Positions 8,435 through 18,028 of a stretch of 64,000 nucleotides of DNA are shown in pieces. The DNA lies in the NCBI RefSeq assembly GCF_000429645.1, contig NZ_AUCG01000016.1, forward strand, positions 682,001 through 746,000, given 5' to 3'. Source of the stretch: Niveispirillum irakense DSM 11586. GTDB lineage: Bacteria > Pseudomonadota > Alphaproteobacteria > Azospirillales > Azospirillaceae. The notes under the pieces are model-generated. The model was not told the origin of the DNA. It worked only from the letters and a program-made list of their open reading frames with translations, and did no database searches. Each line of letters starts with the position of its first letter. The first letter of the stretch is position 1. A program made the translations under genes and the position numbers.

Positions 8435-9052
8435 TCATTTTGCGCCGAAGCAGCGCGCCTTCAACTTTTTGAAAGCGTCGGCCCGATGGCTGATGGCCTG
8501 CTTTTCCGCCGGGTCCATTTCCCCACAGGTGATGGCATAGCCATCGGGGATGAAGATGGGATCATAGCCAAACCCGCGATCCCCGCGCGGCGGGAAGGTC
8601 AGCGTCCCTTCCAGGCGGCCTTCCACCGCCTCCACATGCCCATCGGGCCAGGCCAATGCCAGGGCGCAGATGAAGGCGGCGCGGTCGCCCTTGCGGTCAA
8701 GCGCGGCTTCCAGTTCCTGGCGAACCCGGTCCATGGCCAGGGTGAAATCCTTGGTCGGCCCGGCCCAGCGGGCGGAATAGATGCCGGGCGCCCCATCCAG
8801 CCCCGCCACCGACACACCACTATCATCCGCCAGCGCCGGCAGACCGGACGCAAGGGCCGCCGCCCGCGCCTTCAGCGCCGCATTGCCGATATAAGTGGTC
8901 TCTGTCTCTTCCGGCTCCGCCAAACCCAATTCCCTCGCACTGGGGAATTTCGCCACATACTCTTTCAACAGGGCGGCAATCTCCGGCACCTTGCCCTTGT
9001 TATGGGTGGCGATAACCAGCGTATCGCCGGTGAACTGACGGGGGGCGGACAT
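8435..9052 (-). CDS. rdgB: Non-canonical purine NTP pyrophosphatase (RdgB/HAM1)
   Basis: A 205-residue house-cleaning enzyme that hydrolyses dITP, ITP and XTP to monophosphates and keeps deaminated purines out of nucleic acids. Family blocks are VIATHNKGKVPEI near the N terminus, ALADDSGVSVAGLDGAPGIYSARWAG in the centre, and GFGYDPIFIPDG plus SHRADAFKKL at the C terminus. The frame extends 23 residues upstream, but the ATG at 9052 gives the usual N terminus. In related genomes rdgB directly follows rph; here ccdAB intervenes. Confidence 0.95.
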   Translation of the reverse strand: MSAPRQFTGDTLVIATHNKGKVPEIAALLKEYVAKFPSARELGLAEPEETETTYIGNAALKARAAALASGLPALADDSGVSVAGLDGAPGIYSARWAGPTKDFTLAMDRVRQELEAALDRKGDRAAFICALALAWPDGHVEAVEGRLEGTLTFPPRGDRGFGYDPIFIPDGYAITCGEMDPAEKQAISHRADAFKKLKARCFGAK

Positions 9053-9124
9053 AAAGACGGCTCCAACTTGAAACGAACGGCACAGAGCTATTGCCTGATG
9101 CCCGCGTTTGCAATGGATCAAATC

Positions 9125-9421
9125 TCAGATACCGGACAGAAGAAAATCCAGCGCCCCCGTGATGATGAAATCCTGATCTCGCAACCGGGTAACAGACTGG
9201 GTCAGTTCAGTGGTTGGCACGGCTGCCATCCACTGGGTCATCATGATCAATTCCACCCCGGCAACGGAAAGAATGGGGTTGAGACGGCTGATAGGCCTGG
9301 GGGCCTGAGAAAGAGGAAGTAGCGGCACAACCATCCGCGTATTCAGGTCCCGCAGGATATTGGCCTGAACATCCAGCAGATAACCAGCCTCGCCATGGGG
9401 AAAGACGTCAAACCGCGCCAT
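9125..9421 (-). CDS. ccdB: CcdB-family toxin
   Basis: A 98-residue protein that starts MARFDVFPHGEAGYLLDVQANIL and contains TRMVVPLLP and LNPILSVAGVELIMMTQWMAAVP, the recognisable CcdB/MazF-fold layout. CcdB poisons DNA gyrase. The family's C-terminal Trp-Gly-Ile used for gyrase poisoning is not present as such (the end is LLSGI), so activity on gyrase is not assured. It overlaps the antitoxin stop by ATGA, as expected for a translationally coupled toxin-antitoxin pair. Confidence 0.88.
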   Translation of the reverse strand: MARFDVFPHGEAGYLLDVQANILRDLNTRMVVPLLPLSQAPRPISRLNPILSVAGVELIMMTQWMAAVPTTELTQSVTRLRDQDFIITGALDFLLSGI

Positions 9422-9663
9422 CAGAACTGCCGGAACCGGGCCAATGGCACGCCATGGCGTTCTACATATTCATTGGCGCTTTGAATCGCCTCACGGTTAC
9501 GATCGAACCAATCTAGATCGGTCTGCTGCCGGATAGCCTCCTGGATGCCTTTTTCAGCAGCAGAGGCAAGATCAATCGAGAGCATCTCCGCCTGCGCCAA
9601 CAGATCAGCGGAAATAGCAAGATTAGCATGCCGCTTAGGCCCGGCAGGGTTGGACTTGATCAT
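9421..9663 (-). CDS. ccdA: CcdA-family antitoxin
   Basis: An 80-residue antitoxin. The N-terminal part (AGPKRHANLAISADLLAQAEML) is the ribbon-helix-helix DNA-binding segment that normally represses the operon. The C-terminal part (WFDRNREAIQSANEYVERHGVPLARFRQF) is the CcdB-binding tail, with the typical NxxxxRxGxPLxxFR pattern. The ATG at 9663 is preceded by a GGAG ribosome-binding site. It lies directly upstream of ccdB and between rph and rdgB. Confidence 0.9.
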   Translation of the reverse strand: MIKSNPAGPKRHANLAISADLLAQAEMLSIDLASAAEKGIQEAIRQQTDLDWFDRNREAIQSANEYVERHGVPLARFRQF

Positions 9664-9755
9664 TGTCACCCGCTCCTTCAATCTTCTCACCATGGTGGAG
9701 ATTCCTGGATGCAGGTCAAGGGGTAGCGTTGGCCGGCACCACCCCCGTCCCGCCC

Positions 9756-10487
9756 TTACAGCCCCAACACGGCCCGCTGCATCGCCGTCAGCTCGGCAAT
9801 CCCCTTGCGGGCGAGTGACAGCAGGGTCAGGAATTCGGCTTCCTGGAACGGCTTATCCTCTGCCGTGCCCTGGATTTCCACGATGCCGCCGCGACCGGTC
9901 AGCACGAAATTGGCGTCCGCCCCGGCATTGCTGTCTTCCGGGTAATCCAGGTCCAGCACCGGCACGCCATTATAGATGCCGCAGGAAATGGCGGCCACCT
10001 GGTCGGTCAGCGGGATTTCCTTCAGCACGCCGATGCGCTGCAGGTGTTGGAAAGCCAGATGCAGGGCGACATAGGCACCGGTGATGGAGGCGGTGCGGGT
10101 GCCGCCATCGGCCTGGATCACATCGCAATCCACCTTCACCTGGATCTCGCCCATCGCCTTCACATCGGTGACGGCCCGCAGGCTGCGGCCGATCAGGCGC
10201 TGGATTTCCTGGGTGCGACCGGACTGCTTGCCCTTGGCGGCTTCACGGTCGGAACGGGTATGGGTGGAGCGGGGCAGCATGCCATATTCCGCCGTCACCC
10301 AGCCTTCGCCCTTGCCGCGCAGGAAGGGCGGCACCTTTTCTTCCACGCTGGCGGTACACAGCACATGCGTGTCGCCGAACTTCACAAAGCACGACCCTTC
10401 GGCATGGCGGGAGAAATGGGTCTCCAGGCTGACAGTGCGGAGCTGGTCGGCCAGGCGGCCGGAGGGGCGGGTCATGATGGCATCCAT
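9756..10487 (-). CDS. rph: Ribonuclease PH
   Basis: A phosphate-dependent 3'-5' exoribonuclease that trims tRNA 3' ends. The 243-residue frame shows [46 protein letters not shown] at the N terminus, the phosphate-binding region GRSLRAV, and [20 protein letters not shown] with the catalytic Asp block. A second ATG at 10475 would trim four residues. It is divergent from hrcA across about 150 bases, the usual arrangement in alphaproteobacteria. Confidence 0.96.
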   Translation of the reverse strand: MDAIMTRPSGRLADQLRTVSLETHFSRHAEGSCFVKFGDTHVLCTASVEEKVPPFLRGKGEGWVTAEYGMLPRSTHTRSDREAAKGKQSGRTQEIQRLIGRSLRAVTDVKAMGEIQVKVDCDVIQADGGTRTASITGAYVALHLAFQHLQRIGVLKEIPLTDQVAAISCGIYNGVPVLDLDYPEDSNAGADANFVLTGRGGIVEIQGTAEDKPFQEAEFLTLLSLARKGIAELTAMQRAVLGL

Positions 10488-10638
10488 CGGTTGATCTCTA
10501 TGATGGTCCCTTCAATAGCAACCGCATCCCCGCCCGTCCATGATGCCCTGGCACCATTGCGGCATGGCGGCTCCGTTGATTTGCGCGGCGGCGGCTACTA
10601 CTCTCTTATCCGACGAGGATGGATGGCATGCGACGGGC

Positions 10639-11676
10639 ATGATCAGTGAACTGAACCAGCGGTCGCGGGAAATATTCCGCCAGATTGTCGAAACCTACGT
10701 GCAGACGGGGGAGCCTGTCGGCTCGCGCACCCTGTCGCGCCGGCTGACATCCAATCTGTCACCCGCCACCATCCGCAATGTCATGGCCGACCTGGAAGAG
10801 CTGGGCCTACTGATGGCGCCGCACACCTCTGCGGGCCGTGTACCCACCGATGCCGGCCTGCGCCTGTTCGTCAATGGCCTGCTGGAAGTGGGCGACCTGA
10901 CGGAGAAGGAGCGCGCGGATATCGAGGTGCGATGCAGTGCCAGCGGCCGGTCGCTGCCCGAAGTGCTGGAGGAGGCGACGAACCTTCTGTCCGGCCTGTC
11001 ATCGTGCGCCGGGCTGGTGCTGGCGCCCAAGACCGACCGACCGCTGAAACATATCGAATTCATCAACCTCGCCCCTGCCCGCGTGCTGGTGGTGCTGGTG
11101 ACGGAAGACGGGCTGGTGGAGAACCGGGTGGTGGAGGTGGCGGAAGGCCTGCCGCCCGCCGTGCTGCAGATGGCCAGCAATTACCTGAACGCCCGCGTTG
11201 TCGGCCGCACCCTGGCGGAGGCCCGCGCCTTCATCCAGCGGGAGATTGAGGAGCAGAAAAGCCAGCTTGATGCCCTGACCGCCAAGGTGGTGGAAACGGG
11301 GCTGGCCACCTGGGCCGGTGCGCGTGGCAGCCAGGGCTATCTGATCGTTCGCGGTCAGGCCCGGCTGCTGGAGGATGTGACGGCCCTGTCGGACCTGGAG
11401 CGTATCCGCAACCTGTTCGAAGCGCTGGAAACGCGTGAACAGATGATGCGGATGCTGGATGCCACCGGCAAGGCGGACGGGGTGCAGATCTTCATCGGGG
11501 CGGAGAATAACCTGTTCTCCCATGCCGGCTGTTCCATGATCGTCAGCCCCTATGCCAACACCAAGGACCAGATTGTCGGCGCCATCGGGGTGATCGGCCC
11601 GACCCGCATCAATTATGCCCGCATCATCCCCATGGTCGATTACACGGCCAAGGTGATTGGCCGGCTGATGGGGTGA
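10639..11676 (+). CDS. hrcA: Heat-inducible transcription repressor HrcA
   Basis: A 345-residue repressor that binds CIRCE elements in front of chaperone operons. The N-terminal winged helix reads LNQRSREIFRQIVETYVQTGEPVGSRTLSRR, followed by SPATIRNVMADLEELGLL and HTSAGRVPTDAGLRLFV, all diagnostic. The C-terminal dimer region contains IFIGAENNLF and GAIGVIGPTRINYARIIPMVDY. Upstream codons to 10540 are not HrcA-like. No CIRCE repeat was found near hrcA or grpE, so its targets are probably elsewhere in the genome (groESL). Confidence 0.96.
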   Translation: MISELNQRSREIFRQIVETYVQTGEPVGSRTLSRRLTSNLSPATIRNVMADLEELGLLMAPHTSAGRVPTDAGLRLFVNGLLEVGDLTEKERADIEVRCSASGRSLPEVLEEATNLLSGLSSCAGLVLAPKTDRPLKHIEFINLAPARVLVVLVTEDGLVENRVVEVAEGLPPAVLQMASNYLNARVVGRTLAEARAFIQREIEEQKSQLDALTAKVVETGLATWAGARGSQGYLIVRGQARLLEDVTALSDLERIRNLFEALETREQMMRMLDATGKADGVQIFIGAENNLFSHAGCSMIVSPYANTKDQIVGAIGVIGPTRINYARIIPMVDYTAKVIGRLMG

Positions 11677-11681
11677 CACCT

Positions 11682-11712
11682 CTTGCAATCCGCCCCCATG
11701 CGGCCCCATCTG
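11682..11712 (+). promoter_or_regulatory. Probable sigma-32 (heat-shock) promoter of grpE
   Basis: CTTGCAA at 11682-11688 and CCCCATCTG at 11704-11712 are separated by 15 bases, close to the RpoH consensus CTTGAAA and CCCCATNT. They lie just behind the hrcA stop and about 115 bases before grpE. A 7-bp hairpin (11734-11752, AGGCGGG/CCCGCCT) follows in the leader. This predicts RpoH-driven grpE expression independent of hrcA. Confidence 0.7.
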
Positions 11713-11826
11713 TGGGCTGCCTATCATCTCGACAGGCGGGGTTTTCCCGCCTAAACCTTTGCAACCGGCCCTGGTGCCGGCACGCATTTCCCAAACGGCA
11801 TAAGAAAGCCCGAGGCTTGAACCGCG

Positions 11827-12423
11827 ATGAGTGACACGACCAACATCAACGAGACCGAAACCGCAGCGGACACCGCCGACAACGCGGCCCAGGCGACGGC
11901 AGGCTCTGCCGCCCCCGCCGCCGATGCCGGCCGCGTTGCCGCGTTGGAAGCCGAGGTCGCGCAACTGAAGGATCAGGTGCTGCGCGCCCTGGCGGAGGCG
12001 GAGAATATCCGCCGCCGCGCCGAGCGGGAGCGCGAGGATACGGCCAAATATGCCGTCGCCAAATTCGCCAAGGACCTGCTGGCCGTGGCCGATAATCTGC
12101 GCCGCGCTGTGGAAGCGGTGACCCCGGAAACCCGCGAGGAGAATGCCGCCGTCAGCAGCCTGCTGACCGGGGTGGAAGCGACCGAACGCCAGCTCACCGC
12201 TTCGTTCGAGCGCGCCGGCATCGCCCGCATGGAAGCCATGGGCCAGCCGGCCGACCCCAATTTCCATCAGATCATGATGGAGATCGAGAATACCGGCAAG
12301 GCACCGGGCACCGTGGTTCAGGTTCTCCAGCCCGGCTACACCATCCATGGCCGCCTGCTGCGCGAAGCCATTGTCGGGGTGGCCAAGGGCGGTGAAGCCG
12401 GCCATGTGAAGACCAGCGCATAA
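11827..12423 (+). CDS. grpE: Nucleotide exchange factor GrpE
   Basis: A 198-residue cochaperone that releases ADP from DnaK. It has an acidic, Ala-rich N-terminal tail, a long coiled coil (VAALEAEVAQLKDQVLRALAEAENIRRRAERE, about 39-70) and the C-terminal beta domain with the motif PNFHQIMMEIENTGKAPGTVVQVLQPGYTIHGRLLREAIVGVAK. dnaK is not in the window. It is followed by a strong rho-independent terminator. Confidence 0.96.
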   Translation: MSDTTNINETETAADTADNAAQATAGSAAPAADAGRVAALEAEVAQLKDQVLRALAEAENIRRRAEREREDTAKYAVAKFAKDLLAVADNLRRAVEAVTPETREENAAVSSLLTGVEATERQLTASFERAGIARMEAMGQPADPNFHQIMMEIENTGKAPGTVVQVLQPGYTIHGRLLREAIVGVAKGGEAGHVKTSA

Positions 12424-12456
12424 ACTTTCCACGCCGCTGCGTGCGTGAAAGACCGA

Positions 12457-12497
12457 AAAGGGCGCCCTCCAGCCGGAGAGCGCCCTTTGTTTTTTAG
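12457..12497 (+). terminator. Rho-independent terminator after grpE
   Basis: A 9-bp stem AAAGGGCGC (12457-12465) pairs with GCGCCCTTT (12480-12488), followed by GTTTTTT. It sits between grpE and the convergent DUF2798 gene. Confidence 0.9.
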
Positions 12498-12504
12498 CAT
12501 CCAA

Positions 12505-12801
12505 TCACCGCGCTGGGACTTGGACAAGAAGCCCGACAATGCGCCGTACCAGCGGCAGGACCAGCAGCAGGGTGGGAAAAGCGATCAGCCAGGACAGGCC
12601 CCAGGCCTGCAACCAGTGCCCGGCCACCCCCTCAACAAGACCGATATTGCGCAAGGTGGAGACAGCCGAGACGACGCACGTCATCAAGATCGACAAGATC
12701 AGCGGCATGACGAAAGCGGCTGCAGACGGGGGGAGTTTGCGAAACAGGACACGTCCGGCCCGGCGGCCGGGGGATGTGAAACGGGTATTGAAATCAGACA
12801 T
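12505..12801 (-). CDS. DUF2798 small membrane protein
   Basis: A 98-residue protein with two hydrophobic segments (AFVMPLILSILMTCVVSAVSTL and WLIAFPTLLLVLPLVRRIVG), the arrangement of the DUF2798 family. The WLIAFP and VLP-VRRIV motifs match my memory of that family. The ATG at 12801 has an AAGG ribosome-binding site; a GTG three codons upstream is possible. Function is unknown, probably in the inner membrane. It is convergent with grpE. Confidence 0.75.
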   Translation of the reverse strand: MSDFNTRFTSPGRRAGRVLFRKLPPSAAAFVMPLILSILMTCVVSAVSTLRNIGLVEGVAGHWLQAWGLSWLIAFPTLLLVLPLVRRIVGLLVQVPAR

Positions 12802-12966
12802 GAAGGGCACCTTGAAAAGGGCCCCGAAGCAGGGTCAACGGCATAATGCACCGTCAGCTCCCGCTCAGGGGCTGTTGGTGCGTTGGTTGACGTTGAACGC
12901 TTACGGCAATCGTCCCGCGATATGCCCCTTTTTATAGGCACGGCATTTCAGGCCGGACAAGCACAA

Positions 12967-13006
12967 AGAAAAAGGGCGCCCCCTTATCAGGAAGCGCCCT
13001 TTTTCT
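12967..13006. terminator. Strong hairpin terminator behind petC
   Basis: A perfect 13-bp stem AGAAAAAGGGCGC (12967-12979) pairs with 12994-13006, with T-rich ends on both strands. It lies downstream of petC on the minus strand and upstream of the DUF2798 gene, so it most likely ends the petABC transcript. Confidence 0.88.
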
Positions 13007-13131
13007 TTACTCAAAGACCCGCTGGAGCCGGGCGCCTTCAACCTTAAACGCACCCGGCTCCAAGCCTTTGTTCAGCGAGCGGATTCACGCGCCAAAGCGA
13101 TTCCCGCTTTTCCGCGATCCGCTCTTGCCGA

Positions 13132-13917
13132 TCAATGCACGTCGGCCCACAGGCGGCGCTTGGCGGCATACATGATGCCGGCAAACACGACCAGGAAGCC
13201 GATGACCATGATACCGACGCGGCGGCGTTCTTCCAGCTTGGGCTCAGCGGCCCAGGCCAGGAACTGCGTCACGTCACGGGCCTGCTGGTCGAGGGTGGCG
13301 GCAGTCCCATCGGTGTAGGTGATGCCGTTCTCGTACAGCGGCTGCGCCATGGCGATGGCGTGGCCCGGGAAATACTTGTTGTAGTTGCCGCCGGGCGGCA
13401 TGTCGAAACCAGCCGGGGCTTCCGCATACCCAACCAGCAGCCCGTGGATATAATCCTCGTGATGGGCGCGGGCCTTCACGATCAAGGACAGATCCGGCGG
13501 AGCCTTGCCGCCATTGGCGGCAGCGGCGGCCTGCTTGTTGGGGAACGGGTTGTGGAACCGGTCGGACGGAATGCCCGGACGGGTGAACATCTCGCCCTGG
13601 TCATTCGGGCCGTCGGTGATTTCCACCGACGCCGCAATGGCCTTCACCTCTTCCTCGGTGAACCCGATGTCATGCAGGTTGCGGTAGTGCAACAGATGCA
13701 TGGAATGGCAGGCCGAGCAAACTTCCTTATAGACCTGGAAGCCGCGCTGGACGGCCGCATAGTCATAGCCCTTGAAGAAGGACAGGAAGCTGTTGACCCC
13801 GCCATGGGCCCATTTTTCAGCCGGCGGAACCGGCACGTCGCCGGCCGCCTGGGCACCGGCGGTCAGGCCGGCAATGGAGAGAACGCCTGCGGCGATAAGG
13901 GTACGAAGACGACGCAT
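13132..13917 (-). CDS. petC: Cytochrome c1 of the bc1 complex
   Basis: A 261-residue membrane-anchored c-type cytochrome that passes electrons from the Rieske protein to soluble cytochrome c. A signal peptide covers about residues 1-24 (ending AQA). The heme-binding motif is CSACH (about 67-71), preceded by VYKEV. MAQPLY supplies the likely axial Met near 191. A C-terminal anchor (VGIMVIGFLVVFAGIMYAA) precedes KRRLWADVH. The ATG shares one base with the petB stop, so the two are coupled in petABC. Confidence 0.96.
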   Translation of the reverse strand: MRRLRTLIAAGVLSIAGLTAGAQAAGDVPVPPAEKWAHGGVNSFLSFFKGYDYAAVQRGFQVYKEVCSACHSMHLLHYRNLHDIGFTEEEVKAIAASVEITDGPNDQGEMFTRPGIPSDRFHNPFPNKQAAAAANGGKAPPDLSLIVKARAHHEDYIHGLLVGYAEAPAGFDMPPGGNYNKYFPGHAIAMAQPLYENGITYTDGTAATLDQQARDVTQFLAWAAEPKLEERRRVGIMVIGFLVVFAGIMYAAKRRLWADVH

Positions 13918-15224
13918 CAGGCCTTCTCCATCACTTGAGCAGTAGCGCCGGTGGCAACCGAACCACCACCCAGAACGGGCTTGGCGATGGAAGCGGGCAA
14001 CGGCAGCGGCTTCTCGATCCGGCCGATGATCGGCAGGAGCAGGAAGAACGCGAAATACATGACGGTACCGAGCTGGCCGATCAGCACATAGGGCTGTTCA
14101 GCCGGCTTGCCGCCCGCATAGCCCAGCATGAAGAAAGCCGGGACCAGGCAGAGCAGCACCCACCACTTGAAGATCGGGCGGAAGCGGGAGGACCGGACCG
14201 GAGACGTATCCAGCCAGGGCAGAACGAACAGGATCGCGATGGAACCAAACATGGCCAGCACGCCGCCCAGCTTCGCCGGGATCAGCACCACATCCGTGAA
14301 GGGCAGGCCGATCGAGAAGGTGATGGAACGCAGGATGGCGTAGAAGGGCAGGAAGTACCATTCGGGCACGATATGCGCCGGCGTCACCAGCGGATCGGCC
14401 GGAATATAGTTATCCGGATGGCCCAGATAGTTCGGCGCGAAGAACACGAAGGCGGCAAAGAAGATCAGGAAGACCGTCAGGCCGAAAATGTCCTTCGTGG
14501 TGTAGTAGGGGTGGAACGGCAGCGTATCCTGCGGGCCCTTCGGCTCAATGCCGAGCGGGTTGTTGGAGCCGGTGATGTGCAAGGCGGCGACGTGCAGGAA
14601 CACGACGGCCAGCAGCACGAACGGCAGCAGGAAATGCAGCGCGAAGAAGCGGTTCAGGGTCGGGTTATCGACCGAGAAGCCACCCCACAGCAGGGTCACG
14701 ATGCTCTCACCCACCACCGGGATGGCCGAGAACAGGTTGGTGATCACCGTGGCGCCCCAGAAGGACATCTGGCCCCAGGGCAGCACATAGCCCATGAAGG
14801 CGGTGCCCATCATCAACAGCAGGATGACGACGCCGAAGATCCAGATCAGTTCGCGCGGGGCCTTGTAGGAACCGTAATAGATGCCGCGGAAGATGTGGAT
14901 ATAGACGACGATGAAGAACATCGACGCGCCGTTGGCATGGATGTAACGGATCATCCAGCCCCAGTTCACGTCGCGCATGATGCGCTCGACACTGTCGAAC
15001 GCCAGCAGCGTATTGTTCGTGTAATGCATGGCCAGAACGATACCGGAGACGATCATCGTCACCAGCACGAACATGGCAAGCGCGCCGAAATTCCAGAAAT
15101 AGTTGAAATTCCGCGGAGTCGGGAAAGACCCGTACTCCTTGTTCATCATCGTGATGACCGGCAGGCGCTGGTCGATCCAGTTCACCACCGGATTACTGAA
15201 ATTAGACTGGGGGGCGTGGGCCAT
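13917..15224 (-). CDS. petB: Cytochrome b of the bc1 complex
   Basis: A 435-residue polytopic quinol-oxidising subunit with eight hydrophobic helices. Helix B carries the first heme-ligand pair region ([21 protein letters not shown]) and helix D the second ([23 protein letters not shown]). The Qo-site PEWYF sequence ([18 protein letters not shown]) is present and intact, and GAT before [10 protein letters not shown] marks the cd loop. It lies between the Rieske gene and cytochrome c1, as usual in alphaproteobacteria. Confidence 0.97.
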   Translation of the reverse strand: MAHAPQSNFSNPVVNWIDQRLPVITMMNKEYGSFPTPRNFNYFWNFGALAMFVLVTMIVSGIVLAMHYTNNTLLAFDSVERIMRDVNWGWMIRYIHANGASMFFIVVYIHIFRGIYYGSYKAPRELIWIFGVVILLLMMGTAFMGYVLPWGQMSFWGATVITNLFSAIPVVGESIVTLLWGGFSVDNPTLNRFFALHFLLPFVLLAVVFLHVAALHITGSNNPLGIEPKGPQDTLPFHPYYTTKDIFGLTVFLIFFAAFVFFAPNYLGHPDNYIPADPLVTPAHIVPEWYFLPFYAILRSITFSIGLPFTDVVLIPAKLGGVLAMFGSIAILFVLPWLDTSPVRSSRFRPIFKWWVLLCLVPAFFMLGYAGGKPAEQPYVLIGQLGTVMYFAFFLLLPIIGRIEKPLPLPASIAKPVLGGGSVATGATAQVMEKA

Positions 15225-15252
15225 CTGGCACTCCCTCTACCTGGATCTGTTT

Positions 15253-15798
15253 TTAGCCGATCTTGACGCGGGTATCGCTGATGAAAGCGTATTCCGGCAC
15301 GTGCAGGTTCAGCGGCGCGGGGCCCTTGCGGATACGTCCCGACGTATCGTAGTGCGAACCGTGGCAGGGGCAGAACCACCCACCAAAATCGCCCTTGGCT
15401 TCACCGGGGGAGGTGCCCAGCGGAATGCAGCCCAAATGGGTGCAAACGCCAACCAGCACCAGCCAGTTATCCTTGCCTTCCTTCACACGTTCCTGATCGG
15501 TCTGGGGGTCGATCAGATCGGCCACCGGAACCTTGCGGGCGGTGTCGATTTCTTCCGGTGTGCGGTTGCGGATGAAAACCGGCTTGCCGCGCCACATGGC
15601 CTTGATCGCCTGACCCGGCTGGATCGGCGCCAGATCGACTTCGATCGTGGCGAGCGCCAGCGTATCGGCAGCCGGATTCAGGCTGTGGATGAAAGGCCAC
15701 AGGGCGGCGGCTGCACCAACGCCACCCATAGCGGCGCCAGCCAGATAAATGAAGTCGCGGCGGGTCTGGCCGTCGCCCGCATGCATGGTGTCCGCCAT
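15253..15798 (-). CDS. petA: Rieske iron-sulfur subunit of the bc1 complex
   Basis: A 181-residue [2Fe-2S] protein. The N terminus has a twin-arginine motif ([23 protein letters not shown]) that acts as both Tat signal and anchor. The cluster is held by CTHLGC and CPCHGS, and the GxY loop is present ([19 protein letters not shown]). The frame stays open nearly 100 codons upstream, but that part is Pro/Arg-rich junk; the ATG at 15798 gives the family N terminus. It is the first gene of petABC. Confidence 0.95.
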   Translation of the reverse strand: MADTMHAGDGQTRRDFIYLAGAAMGGVGAAAALWPFIHSLNPAADTLALATIEVDLAPIQPGQAIKAMWRGKPVFIRNRTPEEIDTARKVPVADLIDPQTDQERVKEGKDNWLVLVGVCTHLGCIPLGTSPGEAKGDFGGWFCPCHGSHYDTSGRIRKGPAPLNLHVPEYAFISDTRVKIG

Positions 15799-16301
15799 AC
15801 CTTGTCGTCTCCTCGGCGAAAAGACGCCTGCCCCGCCGGGCTTGCGCCTTGAACTGCTAACCTGGGGTCTACCCCCGGGAACGGGGGCAGATGGAATTGA
15901 CTTGTCCGACCGGTCTGCCATCCCCATCTGACGCCGGGCGGGCAAAGCCCACAGAGGCGCCACCGGACATAGGGAACAGGCAAAGACGAACGGAGCGGCC
16001 GGAGTACCCCCGGTCGCGGATGTTCGATATACATGGCCCGCCAACGGTTGGGAAGCTTTCGGTTCCGGACAATCTGTCGCGCGCACCCTTGCGGATTATA
16101 GGATTGCGGCAAACACATGGCACCCGCCCCCCGGTGTGCCCCGAATGCAGAAGAGACGGACCCGATGGGCGTTCGCCGGCTTGCATCGCACCCATAATGG
16201 GCATATCTAGGATTTTACATCCGCGTCGCCGTTCTTTGACCGTCTTTCCGGCATGGATTGCACGTCAAACCCGGCACCGGCGCATCTGGCAATAGCAGGC
16301 G
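15799..16301. other. Intergenic region between divergent petABC and coaBC
   Basis: About 500 GC-rich bases with no convincing gene. Several frames are open on both strands, but their translations are rich in Arg, Pro and Gly with no family features. It must hold the promoters of petABC and coaBC. A short C-run/G-run hairpin is visible near 15870-15890. No operator was recognised. Confidence 0.5.
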
Positions 16302-17561
16302 ATGATGAGCGGGCCCGTTCCCCATATCTCCGCACCCCTGATGGGAAAACGGATCCTTCTGGTGGTGGCCGGCGGCATCGCCGCCTTCAAGACCCCCGAT
16401 CTGGTCCGCCGCCTGCGGGAGCGGGGGGCATCGGTACGGGTGGTCCTGACTGATGGCGGTGCGCAGTTCGTCACACCGCTGACCCTGCAGGCCGTCTCGG
16501 AGGATAAGGTTTACCGCGACCTCTGGTCCCTGACCGACGAATCGGAAATGGGCCATATCCAGTTATCCCGGTCCGCTGATGTCATTCTGGTGGCGCCAGC
16601 CACAGCCAATATCCTGGCCCGCATGGCGCATGGGCTGGCCGATGATCTGGCCACCACCGTGCTGCTGGCGACCGATAAGCCGGTGATCGTGGCCCCGGCG
16701 ATGAATGTACGCATGTATGAGCATCCGGCCACCCAGGCCAATCTCGCCCTGCTGGCGGCGCGGGGCGTCACCATCATCGGCCCGGATGATGGCGCCATGG
16801 CCTGTGGAGAGTTCGGCCCCGGCCGGATGAGCGAGCCGCTTTCCATCGCCGCCCATCTCGCCGACTGGTTCACCGGGCAGGCCGGACCGAAGCCCCTGGC
16901 CGGACGCCATGCGCTGGTGACCAGCGGCCCGACCCATGAACCGATTGACCCCGTGCGCTATATCGCCAACCGGTCCAGCGGCAAACAGGGCCATGCCATC
17001 GCCGCCGCCCTGGTCGCTCTGGGCGCGCGGGTGACCCTGGTCAGCGGCCCGGTGGCTTTGCCCGACCCGGCGGGCGCAACCGTTCTGCATGTCGAGTCGG
17101 CGCGGGAAATGCTGGCCGCGTGCGAGGGCGCCTTGCCGGCAGACATCGTTGTCGCCGCCGCCGCCGTTGCCGACTGGCGGGTGGCCGATGCGGCCGGGCA
17201 GAAGCTGAAGAAAGATGGTGGCGCGCTGCCCAGCCTGACCCTGGCGGAAAACCCGGACATCCTGGCCACCCTGTCAAAGCCGGGACCGGAGCGGCCCGCC
17301 CTGGTGGTGGGCTTCGCTGCCGAAACCAACGACGTTCTGGCCTATGCCCAGGCCAAACTGGCCCGCAAGGGCTGTGACTGGATCCTGGCCAATGATGTGT
17401 CACCCGCCACCGGCACCTTTGGCGGCGACCGCAACCTTATCCACCTGATCCGCCAGGGCCAGTCGCCCGAGACATGGCCCGACCTGCCCAAGATGGAAGT
17501 CGCGACCCGGCTGGCGGCAGAGATCGCCAGTCATTTTGAATTTGAAAATGGAAAGAAATAA
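16302..17561 (+). CDS. coaBC: Bifunctional phosphopantothenoylcysteine decarboxylase / synthetase
   Basis: A 419-residue two-domain coenzyme A enzyme. The N-terminal CoaC flavoprotein domain starts [25 protein letters not shown], contains [13 protein letters not shown] (substrate clamp, Asn at the active site) and ends with a [13 protein letters not shown] flap whose Cys is catalytic. The CoaB domain begins [33 protein letters not shown], holds AAAVADWR and ends with [19 protein letters not shown]. It is followed after one base by dut, probably in one transcript. Confidence 0.96.
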   Translation: MMSGPVPHISAPLMGKRILLVVAGGIAAFKTPDLVRRLRERGASVRVVLTDGGAQFVTPLTLQAVSEDKVYRDLWSLTDESEMGHIQLSRSADVILVAPATANILARMAHGLADDLATTVLLATDKPVIVAPAMNVRMYEHPATQANLALLAARGVTIIGPDDGAMACGEFGPGRMSEPLSIAAHLADWFTGQAGPKPLAGRHALVTSGPTHEPIDPVRYIANRSSGKQGHAIAAALVALGARVTLVSGPVALPDPAGATVLHVESAREMLAACEGALPADIVVAAAAVADWRVADAAGQKLKKDGGALPSLTLAENPDILATLSKPGPERPALVVGFAAETNDVLAYAQAKLARKGCDWILANDVSPATGTFGGDRNLIHLIRQGQSPETWPDLPKMEVATRLAAEIASHFEFENGKK

Positions 17562-17562
17562 C

Positions 17563-18018
17563 ATGTCCAGCATCTCCATCGCCGTTCGCCGCCTGCCCCA
17601 TGGCGCAGACCTGGCCCTACCGGCCTATGCAACCGCCCATTCCGCCGGCATGGACCTGCTGGCCGCCGTGACGGAACCGGTGGTGCTGGCACCCGGCGCG
17701 CGCAAGCTGGTCCCGACCGGCATCGCCATCGCCCTGCCGGAGGGCTATGAGGCGCAGGTGCGCCCCCGGTCCGGCCTGGCGCTGAAGAACGGCATCACCC
17801 TGTTGAACAGCCCCGGCACCATTGATGCCGATTATCGCGGCGAAGTGGGCGTGATCCTGGCCAACCTGTCCGACCAGCCCTTCACCGTGGAGCGCGGCAT
17901 GCGCATCGCCCAGATGGTGATCGCCCGCTATGCCCAGGCGCAGTGGCAGGAAGTGGATGATCTGGATGAAACCGCGCGCGGTGCCGGCGGCTTCGGCTCC
18001 ACCGGCACCAAGGGATAA
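17563..18018 (+). CDS. dut: dUTP diphosphatase
   Basis: A 151-residue trimeric dUTPase that makes dUMP and keeps uracil out of DNA. All five motifs are visible: [36 protein letters not shown] (motifs 2-3), RIAQMVIA and the C-terminal [10 protein letters not shown] that closes over the substrate. It starts one base after the coaBC stop, and coaBC-dut is a frequent pairing. The short frame extension upstream overlaps coaBC and is not used. Confidence 0.97.
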   Translation: MSSISIAVRRLPHGADLALPAYATAHSAGMDLLAAVTEPVVLAPGARKLVPTGIAIALPEGYEAQVRPRSGLALKNGITLLNSPGTIDADYRGEVGVILANLSDQPFTVERGMRIAQMVIARYAQAQWQEVDDLDETARGAGGFGSTGTKG

Positions 18019-18028
18019 GGACCAGGCC

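Noticed and set aside
10488-11826. CIRCE operator for HrcA
   Set aside because: No TTAGCACTC-N9-GAGTGCTAA-like repeat was found around hrcA or grpE.
10999-12504. Minus-strand frame of 501 codons over hrcA and grpE
   Set aside because: It is antisense to two clearly identified genes and has low-complexity composition.
13935-15266. Plus-strand frame of 443 codons across petB
   Set aside because: It is an antisense shadow, very rich in Arg, Gln, Glu and His, with no motif.
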